Positions 1 to 6,816 of a stretch of 23,242 nt of DNA are shown in pieces. Origin of the DNA: Caryophanales bacterium UBA4869. Lineage in GTDB: Bacteria; Bacillota_I; Bacilli_A; RFN20; CAG-288. Where the stretch lies: positions 29,328 to 52,569 of the forward strand of contig DHDT01000024.1 in assembly GCA_002399505.1 (NCBI GenBank), in the 5' to 3' direction. Under the pieces are notes generated by a model. The model was given only the letters and a program-made list of their open reading frames with translations, was not told the origin of the DNA and ran no database searches. The translations under genes were made by a program, and so were the position numbers. Each line of letters begins with the position of its first letter. The stretch's first letter is position 1.

Positions 1-1
1 A

Positions 2-256
2 GAATCCGTCTATAAGACTGAGACCCTGATGGAAGGACATACCTTCAAGTCGATGACCAGCATTGGCAGACATCCGACCATCGATGAATTGGATGAGAGC
101 ATTATCGAAACTAACATAATTGGATTCAGAGGAGATATCTATGGCCGCAGGATAAAAGTTGTTTTTAAGAAATTCATTCGTGACCAAGTGAAATTCCAGG
201 GATTGGAAGAACTTAAAATCCAATTGAAAAAAGATCAAGAGGATTGTGTTAGATAA
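2..256 (+). CDS. ribF: Riboflavin kinase / FAD synthetase, C-terminal end (partial)
   Basis: The window opens inside this gene, and about 84 codons remain in a frame that is open from base 2. The residues match the C-terminal riboflavin kinase module of bifunctional RibF: an SMTSIGRHPT segment (family pattern: V-NIG-RPT), then IIETNIIGF-GDIYGRRIKVVF (family pattern: ETHI-DF--DLYG--I-V-F), then a RD--KF-GLEELK-QL-KD tail. The enzyme phosphorylates riboflavin to FMN and adenylylates FMN to FAD in the cytosol. The N-terminal adenylyltransferase half and the true start lie outside the window. The gene converges on the minus-strand gene ending at 280. The 23-nt gap between them holds no clear terminator hairpin. 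Confidence 0.88.
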   Translation, partial: ESVYKTETLMEGHTFKSMTSIGRHPTIDELDESIIETNIIGFRGDIYGRRIKVVFKKFIRDQVKFQGLEELKIQLKKDQEDCVR

Positions 257-279
257 CAAAGAAGATTCGAAAACTCCGT

Positions 280-651
280 CTATATTCCATTACCTGTGGC
301 TGCTAAGACCGCAGAGACAATCGATAGGGCAATCACAGCCACTAGGAAAAACAAAGATACGAATAGACAAATCCAGTTGATTTTGAATGAAGAAAAGGGA
401 ATGACAAAGAGAACAGCAGACATTCCACTTAAAACCAAGGCGATTATGAACACCGGTACTAACGGATAGATGTTCGCATTCAGGTATTCGAAAGCAGTGA
501 AATGAATATAAGACTGCTGTGTCTCACTGTAGAAACTGAATTCTTTATTGAAACACACCATGTAAGTCATACCTGCAAGAATACATAGATACACTAAACA
601 GATGAGAACCCGGCTTCTGATTTTCTTGATATCGATTTTATTCTTGTTCAT
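280..651 (-). CDS. Small integral membrane protein, unknown function
   Basis: 123 residues with a short basic start (MNKNKIDIKKIRSR) and three or four hydrophobic segments: about residues 15-33, 60-82, and 88-117, where the last may be two helices. Between helices 1 and 2 is a roughly 25-residue loop with aromatic residues that probably faces outside. No catalytic motif is visible. It is the last gene of a run on the minus strand (2078 to 280), 31 nt after the SHOCT protein gene. No good Shine-Dalgarno precedes its ATG, so it may depend on translation of the gene before it. I do not recognise the family. Membrane location is sure; function is unknown. Confidence 0.65.
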   Translation of the reverse strand: MNKNKIDIKKIRSRVLICLVYLCILAGMTYMVCFNKEFSFYSETQQSYIHFTAFEYLNANIYPLVPVFIIALVLSGMSAVLFVIPFSSFKINWICLFVSLFFLVAVIALSIVSAVLAATGNGI

Positions 652-682
652 TTTAATGGTGCGTTCTGTTGATCAAAGGTTT

Positions 683-919
683 CTAATATTCATTTGAATG
701 AAGGATTTCGTCTTTTTTCTTGTCGTATTCTTCCTGAGTTATGGCACCGGAATCAAGAAGATCCTTGAATTCTTTGATCTGCGAAGCCTGGCTGCTGATA
801 TCTCTTTTTTCATTATTGATATTGTGTTCTTGGCTTAGGATGATATTCCTTGGCAATTGTTTATTCAAGTTATAGAAATAGCCAATGATAACAGCGGCAA
901 AACCAAAAGAAAAGAGCAT
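683..919 (-). CDS. Membrane protein with C-terminal SHOCT domain; true start uncertain
   Basis: From the ATG at 919 the product is 78 residues: one hydrophobic helix (residues 1-16), a polar linker, and a C-terminal SHOCT motif (about residues 47-74, IKEFKDLLDSGAITQEEYD then KKKDEIL). SHOCT is a short two-helix oligomerisation module found at the ends of many membrane and stress proteins. The same frame stays open upstream to 1228. Positions about 920-1160 encode plausible protein: a helix rich in I/L/F/S near 1090-1150, a polar loop (KKLDVTPVKEKQ) and a second helix near 960-1035. So the native protein is probably about 155 residues with three helices. That upstream stretch has no ATG, GTG or TTG; the only candidates are CTG (1159) and ATT (1138). 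A start-codon mutation, a rare start, or frameshifting from the gene at 1150-1506 would explain this. Confidence 0.55.
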   Translation of the reverse strand: MLFSFGFAAVIIGYFYNLNKQLPRNIILSQEHNINNEKRDISSQASQIKEFKDLLDSGAITQEEYDKKKDEILHSNEY

Positions 920-1149
920 TGAGAAGACCGAAATTACAACTTCTGATCCGTTAGATGAAGAGGCGCTACTTATCAGGGTGGTGATACCCGAGAGTCCTTC
1001 AAGAACCGCAAAAAGAATCGAACCGACAAAGGCATATTGCTTCTCCTTGACCGGCGTTACATCCAGTTTTTTATAGGAAAGAAGGAAAAATATGAATGAA
1101 GAAAGTGATAAGCCAAGATTGATGATTGAGAAAACAATAGAGATTACAC

Positions 1150-1506
1150 TTATCCCCAGATCAAATTCAGAATGTTGGTTAAGACAATGGCTCCTAAAAG
1201 AATCATCAATGTAATGAGAAGAAGACTTTTATGTTTAGCTCCGCTGTAGGTTTTTGTACACAGTATGATTCCAAAGAACAGTAAGGAAATGCCTTCGATA
1301 ATCATGACAGTGGCCATGAAGATGATGATAGTTGATAGAAAACCGGCATTGTCTGAACCTGAATTGGAAAGTTGAACTCCTGTTGAAAAATAGGCAATTG
1401 ATGCTAGTAAAAAGCAGGTACCTATAATTATCAAAAAGACATTGGCAGCTATTCTCCAAGGCTTAGGCGTTACATAGGTAGACGTATTGCGATTATTGTT
1501 ATTCAT
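1150..1506 (-). CDS. Small membrane protein, unknown function
   Basis: 118 residues. An Asn/Thr-rich cytosolic start (MNNNNRNTSTYVTPKPWR) is followed by three hydrophobic helices at about residues 19-42, 57-83 and 92-115. The ATG is preceded by AAAGGAA at a workable distance (about 8 nt). It sits 29 nt after the oxidoreductase gene and overlaps the open frame of the SHOCT protein downstream, so the four minus-strand genes probably form one transcript. The hydrophobic layout resembles the unextended SHOCT neighbour, but I see no clear sequence identity between them. I do not recognise the family. Confidence 0.65.
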   Translation of the reverse strand: MNNNNRNTSTYVTPKPWRIAANVFLIIIGTCFLLASIAYFSTGVQLSNSGSDNAGFLSTIIIFMATVMIIEGISLLFFGIILCTKTYSGAKHKSLLLITLMILLGAIVLTNILNLIWG

Positions 1507-1535
1507 TTCAATGTTCCTTTATTCTTTCAAGAAAA

Positions 1536-2078
1536 TCAGATATTCTTACCTAAATCATAGGCGTCTTGAAGATAGTGAGAGTCTTTGATTTCTCCGATAG
1601 AGGTAAAACCAGCGGCGTTTACAGAACCTTTAAAGGTGACACCTGAGAAGCATTCCACAAAGCCCTTGATTCCGTTTATGGCCCGGTCCATGCTGTCTTC
1701 GTTTCCGTTAGCACAGGCAAAGAGAGCATAGACATATTTAAATTTGTTCTCTCGGTAATATAGAGGATTCATACGGTCTAGAAAGGTTTTGAGCTGACCA
1801 GACATTTCGTAATAATAGATAGGAGATGCAAATACTAAGATATCGCTATTCTGAATGTCGTCTAAAAGAGAGTTGATATCATCATTCTGAACACATTTCT
1901 TCAATTTCTCACAGGCTAGACAGCCGTGACAGAAATTGAGTCTGATGTCTTTGAGATTGATTAGATTTACTTCGTCACCATTCTCTTTGGCACCTTTGAT
2001 AAAGTTTGCTGCTAAATGATCCGTATTGCCGTTCTTTCTGAAACTTGAATTGATTACCGTTATCTTTTTCATCGTCAT
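1536..2078 (-). CDS. Flavodoxin-fold NAD(P)H-dependent oxidoreductase (FMN reductase family)
   Basis: 180 residues, a usual size for this family. The N terminus has the FMN phosphate-binding strand-loop (ITVINSSFRKNGNTDHLA). Next comes the cysteine motif HGCLACEKLKKC, common in iron-sulfur-flavoprotein-like NADPH-dependent FMN reductases. The third signature is a second flavin loop (FASPIYYYEMSGQLKTFLDR). It should be a cytosolic enzyme that binds FMN and transfers electrons from NAD(P)H to a quinone, flavin or similar acceptor; the substrate cannot be told. There are two ATGs in frame, at 2078 and 2072. GAGG lies 4 nt before the first and 10 nt before the second, so either could be used. It is the first gene of the minus-strand run ending at 280 and diverges from the signalling genes starting at 2116. 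Confidence 0.82.
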   Translation of the reverse strand: MTMKKITVINSSFRKNGNTDHLAANFIKGAKENGDEVNLINLKDIRLNFCHGCLACEKLKKCVQNDDINSLLDDIQNSDILVFASPIYYYEMSGQLKTFLDRMNPLYYRENKFKYVYALFACANGNEDSMDRAINGIKGFVECFSGVTFKGSVNAAGFTSIGEIKDSHYLQDAYDLGKNI

Positions 2079-2115
2079 TAAACCTCGCTTTTATTATTTT
2101 ATCATGGAGTGAAAG

Positions 2116-2214
2116 ATGGAAGAGAAAAAAGAAACAGGAGTTATGAGAAACGTACTAAATGCGATTATGCTTGAAAAAGTAAGCCCTTTACTATTATCCT
2201 TTAATATATGCTGA
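2116..2214 (+). CDS. 32-residue peptide ORF coupled to the response regulator
   Basis: This small frame has a clear Shine-Dalgarno (GGAG at 2106-2109, 6 nt before the ATG). It encodes 32 residues: a charged start (MEEKKETG), an amphipathic middle (RNVLNAIMLEKVS) and a hydrophobic end (PLLLSFNIC) with its only Cys as the last residue. Its stop TGA (2212-2214) overlaps the ATG of the LytTR regulator (2208), and that regulator has no Shine-Dalgarno of its own. This supports real translation of the small ORF and coupling to the regulator. It could be a leader peptide or a signal-peptide precursor for the adjacent AgrC-like kinase. It is not a classical AgrD, because the Cys is terminal and there is no acidic tail. 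An alternative is that the regulator is leaderless from its own promoter (TTGAAA at 2171, TATTAT at 2192, 15-nt spacer) and this ORF is chance. Confidence 0.45.
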   Translation: MEEKKETGVMRNVLNAIMLEKVSPLLLSFNIC

Positions 2215-2918
2215 ATATAGCAATAGTCGACGATGATGAGAAGGCTTCGAAGAATCTTATCGATCTTCTGAACCGTTATCAAAAAGAGGAAAAGACTCAG
2301 TTTGCCGTCTGCTCTTTTTCTGATTCTGAGGAATTCCTCAGAGATTTCAACTGCCAATATGACCTGCTTTTTCTCGATGTTCAGATACCGAAAATCAGCG
2401 GAATGAATGTAGCGAGACAAGTTCGTGAGAAAGACAAAGAAGTTGCCATTATCTTTGAAACCGACTTTGCCAAATATGCTGTCCAAGGATATAAATACAA
2501 CGCTTTGGATTATTTTCTTAAGCCCGTCTCCTACTATGACCTGAAATTGAGAATGTCTTTGCTCTCCGTTCAGGAGAAGACTACTATCCCCTATGTTGTC
2601 GTCTTTGTCCAAGGCGGAAGCATGAATGTCTTAGTCAATGAAATATACTATGTCGAACAGCTGGGACATGATCAGATATATCATACGGCTACGGGAGACT
2701 TGAAAAGTGTCCGCCGCCAGTCCTTGGCTTCTTTGGAAAAAGAATATTCTTCTTATGGTTTTGCCAGGTGTTCTTCAAGTTATCTTGTCAATCTCTCCTT
2801 CTGTACGGGTTTGATCAAAGACGAAGTTATGATTCATAACCTCTATCTCAAGATCAGCCGGGGTATGCGGAAAGACTTCATAACTGAATTATCTGCTTAC
2901 TATACTATCGAGAAATAA
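2208..2918 (+). CDS. LytTR-family response regulator (AgrA/VirR-like)
   Basis: 236 residues. The N-terminal receiver (about 1-120) has the acidic pocket D8-D9-D10, the phospho-acceptor D57 in LLFLDVQIP, and the conserved lysine in LDYFLKPVSYYDL. The C-terminal LytTR DNA-binding domain (about 130-232) has the typical signatures IYYVEQLGHDQIYH and FARCSSSYLVNL. Such regulators are phosphorylated by a GHKL kinase and bind direct-repeat sites upstream of target genes. The kinase gene follows after 13 nt. The ATG has no Shine-Dalgarno and overlaps the stop of the 32-residue ORF, so translation is probably coupled to that ORF. Targets cannot be read from the sequence. A paralogous regulator lies at 16404-17114. 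Confidence 0.9.
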   Translation: MLNIAIVDDDEKASKNLIDLLNRYQKEEKTQFAVCSFSDSEEFLRDFNCQYDLLFLDVQIPKISGMNVARQVREKDKEVAIIFETDFAKYAVQGYKYNALDYFLKPVSYYDLKLRMSLLSVQEKTTIPYVVVFVQGGSMNVLVNEIYYVEQLGHDQIYHTATGDLKSVRRQSLASLEKEYSSYGFARCSSSYLVNLSFCTGLIKDEVMIHNLYLKISRGMRKDFITELSAYYTIEK

Positions 2919-2931
2919 AGGAATTGATAAA

Positions 2932-4254
2932 ATGTTCACTCTTAAATGGTTTTGGAGCGATTTCAGTTTTGTAGCCGCCTTTGTCACTGCTGTCTATCTG
3001 CTTGCCTGGAAACTACCTAAAAGAGACCATTTTGTCATCAGACTAAGTATATCTTTTACCATATTCATGGCCTTTATGGTTCTGTGGAGAGTGGCTATGT
3101 ATATCGGTGTCGGCAATAATTCTGAGTCCTACTATAATTCTCTTACCAACCTTCTGTTTTATTTGTTCTTCTATATTCTTGTCGCTTTATCATTGATTTT
3201 CACTTTCAAGATCAATTTTTGGACCTCTCTTTTCTGTTCGACTGTCGGATATTCTCTTCAACATATAAGCGAAAGACTCTATGAAGTCATCATGGCTAAC
3301 TATCAAAACATTCCCATGTGGCTCTGGTTTGTTCTTCTCACTCTGATAACAGTAGCTGTCTATCTGATTTTCTTTTTCTTTATCATCAGAAGACTTGATT
3401 ACACTTCTTTTGATAACCTAGTCGACCATAAAGCACAGACTATCTGCTCTGTCATCACTCTGGCCACAGCTATCTATCTCAATTCTCAGCTAGTCAGATT
3501 CGGATATGGAACGGATCAGTCCTTAGGCATAATCATTTGTTCCTTTTCTTTTTCAATCCTACTCTGTCTTTTGATCATCATTCTGGAATTATCCCTGGTA
3601 TCGGGAAGAAGAGCACTTTTGGAATCACAGAGATTAGAGTCTCTCTTGATGGATGAGAAGAGAAACTACGAAGAAGACAAGAAGAACACGGAACTTCTGA
3701 ACATCAAATATCACGACATCAAACACCTGATAAACAATTCCAATCCGGATACTGATCCTCTGGTCTTCAAAGAGATCAAGAACAGTCTTGGCATCTATGA
3801 ATCATCAGTGAAGACTGGCAATGAGGCCATCGATGTCATCATGTCCAAGAAGAGCAAGATCTGCAAAGACGAAGGAATCCGCCTGACCTGTTCGATGAAC
3901 GGGGAGACACTTAATTATATTTCCCCCTACGAGTTATATGCTCTCTTTGAAAACGCGATGGATAACGCTATCGATGCCGTTTCAAAATGCGAGAAGGAAA
4001 AGAAAATAATCAGTATCACTCAGACTGTCAAAGACCAATTTCTGATACTTAATGTCGCTAATTACTATGTCGAGGAACTAGTCTTCAAGAAGGGACTTCC
4101 TCAGACTAAGAAAGCCAAAGACTATCATGGCTTTGGCATGAGATCGATGAAGATGATCGTTGAAAAATATGATGGGAGAATATCCGTCAATACCAAAGAA
4201 GACCTGTTTATCCTGCAGATCTTTCTTCCTCTTTCATTTGAAAAAGAAAATTAA
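2932..4254 (+). CDS. GHKL-domain sensor histidine kinase (AgrC-like)
   Basis: 440 residues. The N-terminal half has six or seven hydrophobic helices (about residues 5-235) with little extracellular sequence, as in AgrC-type peptide sensors. A coiled-coil-like linker (LLMDEKRNYEEDKKNTELL) leads to the H-box NIKYHDIKHLI with the likely phosphorylated H261. The ATPase has an N-box (FENAMDNAIDAV, E340/N341/D344/N345) and a G-box (HGFGMRSMKMI from H399). It lacks HisKA and belongs to the HPK10-like GHKL kinases that signal to LytTR regulators. It is paired with the regulator ending 13 nt upstream; AGGA in that gap serves as ribosome site. The ligand is unknown. Family members mostly sense peptides. 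Confidence 0.9.
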   Translation: MFTLKWFWSDFSFVAAFVTAVYLLAWKLPKRDHFVIRLSISFTIFMAFMVLWRVAMYIGVGNNSESYYNSLTNLLFYLFFYILVALSLIFTFKINFWTSLFCSTVGYSLQHISERLYEVIMANYQNIPMWLWFVLLTLITVAVYLIFFFFIIRRLDYTSFDNLVDHKAQTICSVITLATAIYLNSQLVRFGYGTDQSLGIIICSFSFSILLCLLIIILELSLVSGRRALLESQRLESLLMDEKRNYEEDKKNTELLNIKYHDIKHLINNSNPDTDPLVFKEIKNSLGIYESSVKTGNEAIDVIMSKKSKICKDEGIRLTCSMNGETLNYISPYELYALFENAMDNAIDAVSKCEKEKKIISITQTVKDQFLILNVANYYVEELVFKKGLPQTKKAKDYHGFGMRSMKMIVEKYDGRISVNTKEDLFILQIFLPLSFEKEN

Positions 4255-4255
4255 A

Positions 4256-4281
4256 ACAACAGCATCGGATGATGCTGTTGT
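4256..4281 (-). terminator. Rho-independent terminator for the minus-strand S41 gene
   Basis: CAACAGCATC (4257-4266) and GATGCTGTTG (4271-4280) form a perfect 10-bp stem with a 4-nt loop. Read on the minus strand it is followed by TTTTAATTTTC, a good uridine tract. On the plus strand only TCATAG follows, so it mainly ends minus-strand transcripts coming from 4321, although the hairpin may also help end the kinase transcript. Confidence 0.75.
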
Positions 4282-4320
4282 CATAGAAAACATAGATTTT
4301 AAAGCTTAGAGAAAAAACAA

Positions 4321-5205
4321 CTATTTCAGATTAACGACTAATTTTGAAAGATCATAATAATCAGAGGTGGAAATAAATTTATCGGGCCTGACTCCGTTGT
4401 CGTTGGAACTGAAATAACCGTCAGAATAGGTTCCGATTTTGAAGTTTCCGGAAATCTGAAAGAAATCACCCAAGGCTGTAGTGGAGGGCAAGACCACACA
4501 TGAGCCTCCTCCGCTTGTCTGCCCGATTATCGTACCGGCATTATTGTCTTTGATTACCATGGGAAGGAGATTTCCGCAGCTGAAGGAACAGGAAGAAGAA
4601 AGCAGGTAGACGTTGTATCCTTTGGCCTGGAAGTCATTTTCGTCATAGACGCCGTCATAATTGGTATCGACTTTGTAGGAATTCGAAATTATCATACCAG
4701 TTAAAGTTTCTTTGATGGAGAATTTCACCTCTCCCATCAAGAAGCCGGCAACCTCTATTAAAGTTGTCAGATCTCCTCCGGAATTGAGAGAATCATCAAT
4801 GATGATATTTTTCACTTCCGGATGATTGGTCTTCAGATCCTTGAAAGCGTCATAGAAGAGATTGAAAGTGTTGTATCCATAATCGTTTTTTCCTATTTGT
4901 CCGTTTTCAAGAAAAACTAAATTATTATATTCACGCATAAAACCGTCAAATCTGATTATCATATTGTCTTCATAGTAGGAGAAATTATCCAGATCGGACT
5001 TGGATATCGATGTCGATCTTTGCGTAAGAAGACTATGATAGTTTTTCATAAAGCTTTCGGTCCGATAACCGGATGTGTTGTTGGACAGGAACACTTTAGC
5101 ATAAGCTAAGTCATTTTCATCTGTCCCGTCCAATACTCCGATAGATGAAGAAGCCTTTCCAGGATTAGAATGTAAGTCATCGATGCTTAAAATGAGAGTT
5201 CGCAT
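4321..5205 (-). pseudogene. S41-family peptidase, C-terminal part after an in-frame stop
   Basis: 294 residues from the first ATG after the stop. It holds the S41 (C-terminal-processing/tricorn-type) protease core: a core strand VKNIIIDDSLNSGGDL, a nucleophile loop LLSSSCSFSCGNLLP whose Ser before CGN is the probable catalytic serine, a VIKDNN segment that may carry the basic partner, and a GQTSGGG strand. A calcium-binding-like DTNYDGVYDENDF insert lies between. It is in the same frame as 5212-6057; only one TAA codon (5212-5214) and two codons (N, A) separate them. The ATG at 5205 has no Shine-Dalgarno. Together they make one protein of about 578 residues. The half alone lacks the signal peptide and is unlikely to be exported. 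Confidence 0.75.
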
Positions 5206-5211
5206 GGCATT

Positions 5212-6057
5212 TTAGGCAGTAAGAGGAGCAGTCGATGCCAGATTTTCGTAAACACCCAAATACTTTGCATAATCACGGAAATCATGAATGACCGAGTCGT
5301 CTTTTCTTCCAAAGTAAGTGTTCAGCTCAAACATGAATTCGTTGCGATTGAAGACAGCGGTGTTTTGATTTCTGTCTCTGTTCTTTTCCTCAGTCGTATA
5401 AGAATTATAAGGCGCAAAGGAAGAATAGCAGTTTCCTGATTCGAAGATTGCTTTTCCATTATAGGAAAAGACTTTTTCTCCCGAGAAGAAGAACAAGCTG
5501 TTTACGATTGCAAAGGGAATAAGAACGGAATTGTCATACGCATATAAATCGATATCATAGTCTCTTAGGGAAAAAGTCACCGCTTTCTCAGTATTGATGT
5601 CTTCTTCATTGACTGTAGCTTTTACAATTGGCGAATAATCTGCGGAGCAGAGATCTCGCGGAGAACCGAAATGAAAGATATCCAGGGCATGAATTAATTT
5701 TTCGCTTCTGATTTCGTCTTTGTAGGCATCAAACTCGATACTGTAATTCTGTTCGTTATAGGTCTGTTCTGCTTTCAGAACACCGTTTGAATAAGAATAG
5801 GTGTAATCGGCAATTGGAAATCCTTTGGCAAATTGAGTTTCCATCCGGTAGTTCTTCAGGGATTCCAATTTGATATAGGGAGCATCGATGTCATCGAGGA
5901 AGTAACAATCTAAATTAGAAGCTTCTTCCTTTTTTTCGTAAACCTTTAATTCCTTTTTGGTAATATGATGTTCAGTCTGATCGACCTTGGTCGAACAGGA
6001 CTGAACAACTAGAGACAAAAGAACCAGCGCAAATAGCGGAAGTCTCGATTTGTGCAT
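5212..6057 (-). CDS. S41-family peptidase lipoprotein, N-terminal part (truncated by TAA)
   Basis: 281 residues with a lipoprotein signal peptide: a basic start, a hydrophobic core and lipobox VQSC with Cys21. The ATG is preceded by AAAGGAG. The remainder is the N-terminal domain usually found before S41 peptidase cores. It ends in FELNTYFGRKDD then FRDYAKYLGVYENLAST, which in related proteins runs straight into the ALILSIDDLHS segment that here begins the next ORF. A TAA at 5212-5214 cuts it off. The product may be made as a secreted, membrane-tethered domain without protease activity. A TATAAT box lies on the minus strand about 50 nt upstream, but I see no convincing -35. Confidence 0.75.
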   Translation of the reverse strand: MHKSRLPLFALVLLSLVVQSCSTKVDQTEHHITKKELKVYEKKEEASNLDCYFLDDIDAPYIKLESLKNYRMETQFAKGFPIADYTYSYSNGVLKAEQTYNEQNYSIEFDAYKDEIRSEKLIHALDIFHFGSPRDLCSADYSPIVKATVNEEDINTEKAVTFSLRDYDIDLYAYDNSVLIPFAIVNSLFFFSGEKVFSYNGKAIFESGNCYSSFAPYNSYTTEEKNRDRNQNTAVFNRNEFMFELNTYFGRKDDSVIHDFRDYAKYLGVYENLASTAPLTA

Positions 6058-6345
6058 AAAAATTCTCCTTTATATTCGTTCTAAGTCAAAAAGCTATATC
6101 ACCTAAAAACATTATAAATGAAATAAAAAGCCAAATACCAAAAAATAAGGTTTTATTGCTGTCTTCTTTGAAAATTGGGTTTAGAAAAAAGCTCATAAAT
6201 GATAAACATCTGTTCTGTTTGTTTTTTCTCATTGAAGCAATATCTGTCGAGATTTAATAATACTATTGATATTTCTTCAAAAGTATTTATTAAGGAACCG
6301 ATGCTTAATTTCTCTAAATTATCATTTATGTATGAATTTCTCAAT
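6058..6345 (-). other. AT-rich stretch with a start-less open frame
   Basis: No confident gene. On the minus strand a frame is open from 6425 to a stop at 6153 and encodes up to about 90 residues (segments such as GIINSIEDKIRNFK, INTFEEISIVLLNLDRY and MFIIYELFSKPNFQRRQQ). It has no ATG, GTG or strong ribosome site; TTG at 6344 is the only usual-type start. Composition looks protein-like and it may be the remnant of a degraded gene, but I cannot name a family. The end near 6058-6120 is the leader of the S41 gene. Confidence 0.3.
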
Positions 6346-6374
6346 TTGAAATTCCTTATCTTATCTTCTATACT
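6346..6374 (+). promoter_or_regulatory. Strong sigma-A-type promoter for a short antisense RNA
   Basis: TTGAAA (6346-6351), a 17-nt spacer and TATACT (6369-6374). Each box is one base from consensus and the spacing is optimal. No coding frame follows. The only thing downstream is about 63 nt ending in a Rho-independent terminator, so the promoter fits a small RNA. Confidence 0.65.
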
Positions 6375-6380
6375 ATTTAT

Positions 6381-6443
6381 GATACCAAGAGCTGGGGAGC
6401 TCTGAGGTGTTGTATTTGGACTAGCTTATGCTAGTCTTTTTTA
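6381..6443 (+). ncRNA. Predicted antisense RNA antitoxin (Fst/RNAII-like)
   Basis: The inferred transcript is about 63 nt, from about 7 nt after the TATACT box to the T-tract. It holds two hairpins: AGAGCT-GGGG-AGCTCT (6388-6403) and the terminator stem GACTAGC/GCTAGTC (6419-6436). It runs convergently into the 3' end of the 28-residue toxin ORF on the other strand, and the toxin stop codon lies inside the terminator stem. A short two-hairpin RNA convergent with a small hydrophobic toxin gene is the layout of the Enterococcus par locus (fst with RNAII). The role is inferred from layout alone. Confidence 0.5.
6419..6443 (+). terminator. Rho-independent terminator of the antisense RNA
   Basis: GACTAGC (6419-6425), loop TTAT, GCTAGTC (6430-6436), then CTTTTTTATT overlapping the stem end. 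On the minus strand the same stem carries no uridine tract, so the toxin mRNA may read through it and become complementary to the whole antisense RNA. Confidence 0.75.
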
Positions 6444-6517
6444 TTGACATCTCTGTCATTTTTCACCTCCATTATTAGAAGTAAAAGAATGACAAGAGAA
6501 AGAATGATTTCTTTCAT
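6431..6517 (-). CDS. Predicted type I toxin, 28-residue membrane peptide (Fst/Ldr-like)
   Basis: Too short for usual gene finders. The ATG at 6517 is preceded by GGGAGAG (core GGAG 8 nt upstream). The peptide is MKE, an unbroken hydrophobic helix IILSLVILLLLIM, then a charged hydrophilic tail EVKNDRDVNKKD. One short helix plus a charged C-terminal tail is the hallmark of Fst/Ldr-type toxins, which insert in the membrane and stop growth when in excess. A CCCC-AAAA-GGG hairpin upstream (6528-6538) covers part of the ribosome site, as in other type I toxin mRNAs. A second good ribosome site (GGAGGTGAAAA) inside the ORF precedes an out-of-frame 12-codon ORF starting MTEMSIKK. No homology search was possible; the call rests on form and on the antisense RNA. 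Confidence 0.55.
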   Translation of the reverse strand: MKEIILSLVILLLLIMEVKNDRDVNKKD

Positions 6518-6660
6518 TTCTTTCTCTCCCTTTTGGGGAAACGCCTTAACACCTTAAAGCCCCCAGCCCCATAAGAGGAACGGAATAGTAGCATGATTCA
6601 AAGTCTCCTCACTTACTATTAGGCCAGAGGAGAGGCTTTCTCCAAGAAAAGAGACTAAAT
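6518..6660 (-). promoter_or_regulatory. Structured leader of the toxin mRNA
   Basis: Read on the minus strand this non-coding stretch is full of inverted repeats: TCTCCTC/GAGGAGA (6604-6610 with 6627-6633), AATAGTA/TACTATT (6584-6590 with 6614-6620), a C-rich/G-rich pair near 6560-6575, and CCCC-AAAA-GGG over the ribosome site. Some pairs exclude others, since GAGACT at 6651-6656 can also pair with AGTCTC at 6602-6607. A long folded leader that hides the start is common for type I toxins. No convincing promoter boxes were found upstream in the very AT-rich 6660-6760. Confidence 0.4.
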
Positions 6661-6816
6661 ATAAATTTTTATATAAATTGCAGGTTTTTATTATGGTTTG
6701 CTTATCGATTATTCAGACTTATTGATTTGAAGTTTTGATTTTATTTAGACAAAAAAATCATAAAGACAGAAAACTTGCATTTTTTGACACAAAAGGAACA
6801 CATTATGACAAAGTGG

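Noticed and set aside
2116..2214. The 32-residue ORF as a classical AgrD autoinducer precursor
   Set aside because: AgrD needs an internal Cys or Ser four residues before the ring end and an acidic tail, and an AgrB protease nearby; here Cys is terminal and no AgrB is seen.
2094..2612. Minus-strand open frame of 172 codons opposite the first response regulator
   Set aside because: The opposite strand encodes a complete receiver with phospho-acceptor D57 and a LytTR domain; this frame has no family features.
4256..4281. Hairpin as the main terminator of the plus-strand kinase gene
   Set aside because: No uridine tract follows on the plus strand; the tract is on the minus-strand side.
5212..5214. 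TAA in the S41 gene as a recoded or read-through stop
   Set aside because: TAA ends several intact genes in the window and there is no visible recoding structure; a nonsense mutation is simpler.
6404..6555. GGTGTT shared by the antisense RNA (6404-6412) and the toxin leader (6548-6555) as the pairing region
   Set aside because: Both RNAs carry the motif in the same sense, so they are not complementary there. Base pairing is only certain over the 3' overlap.
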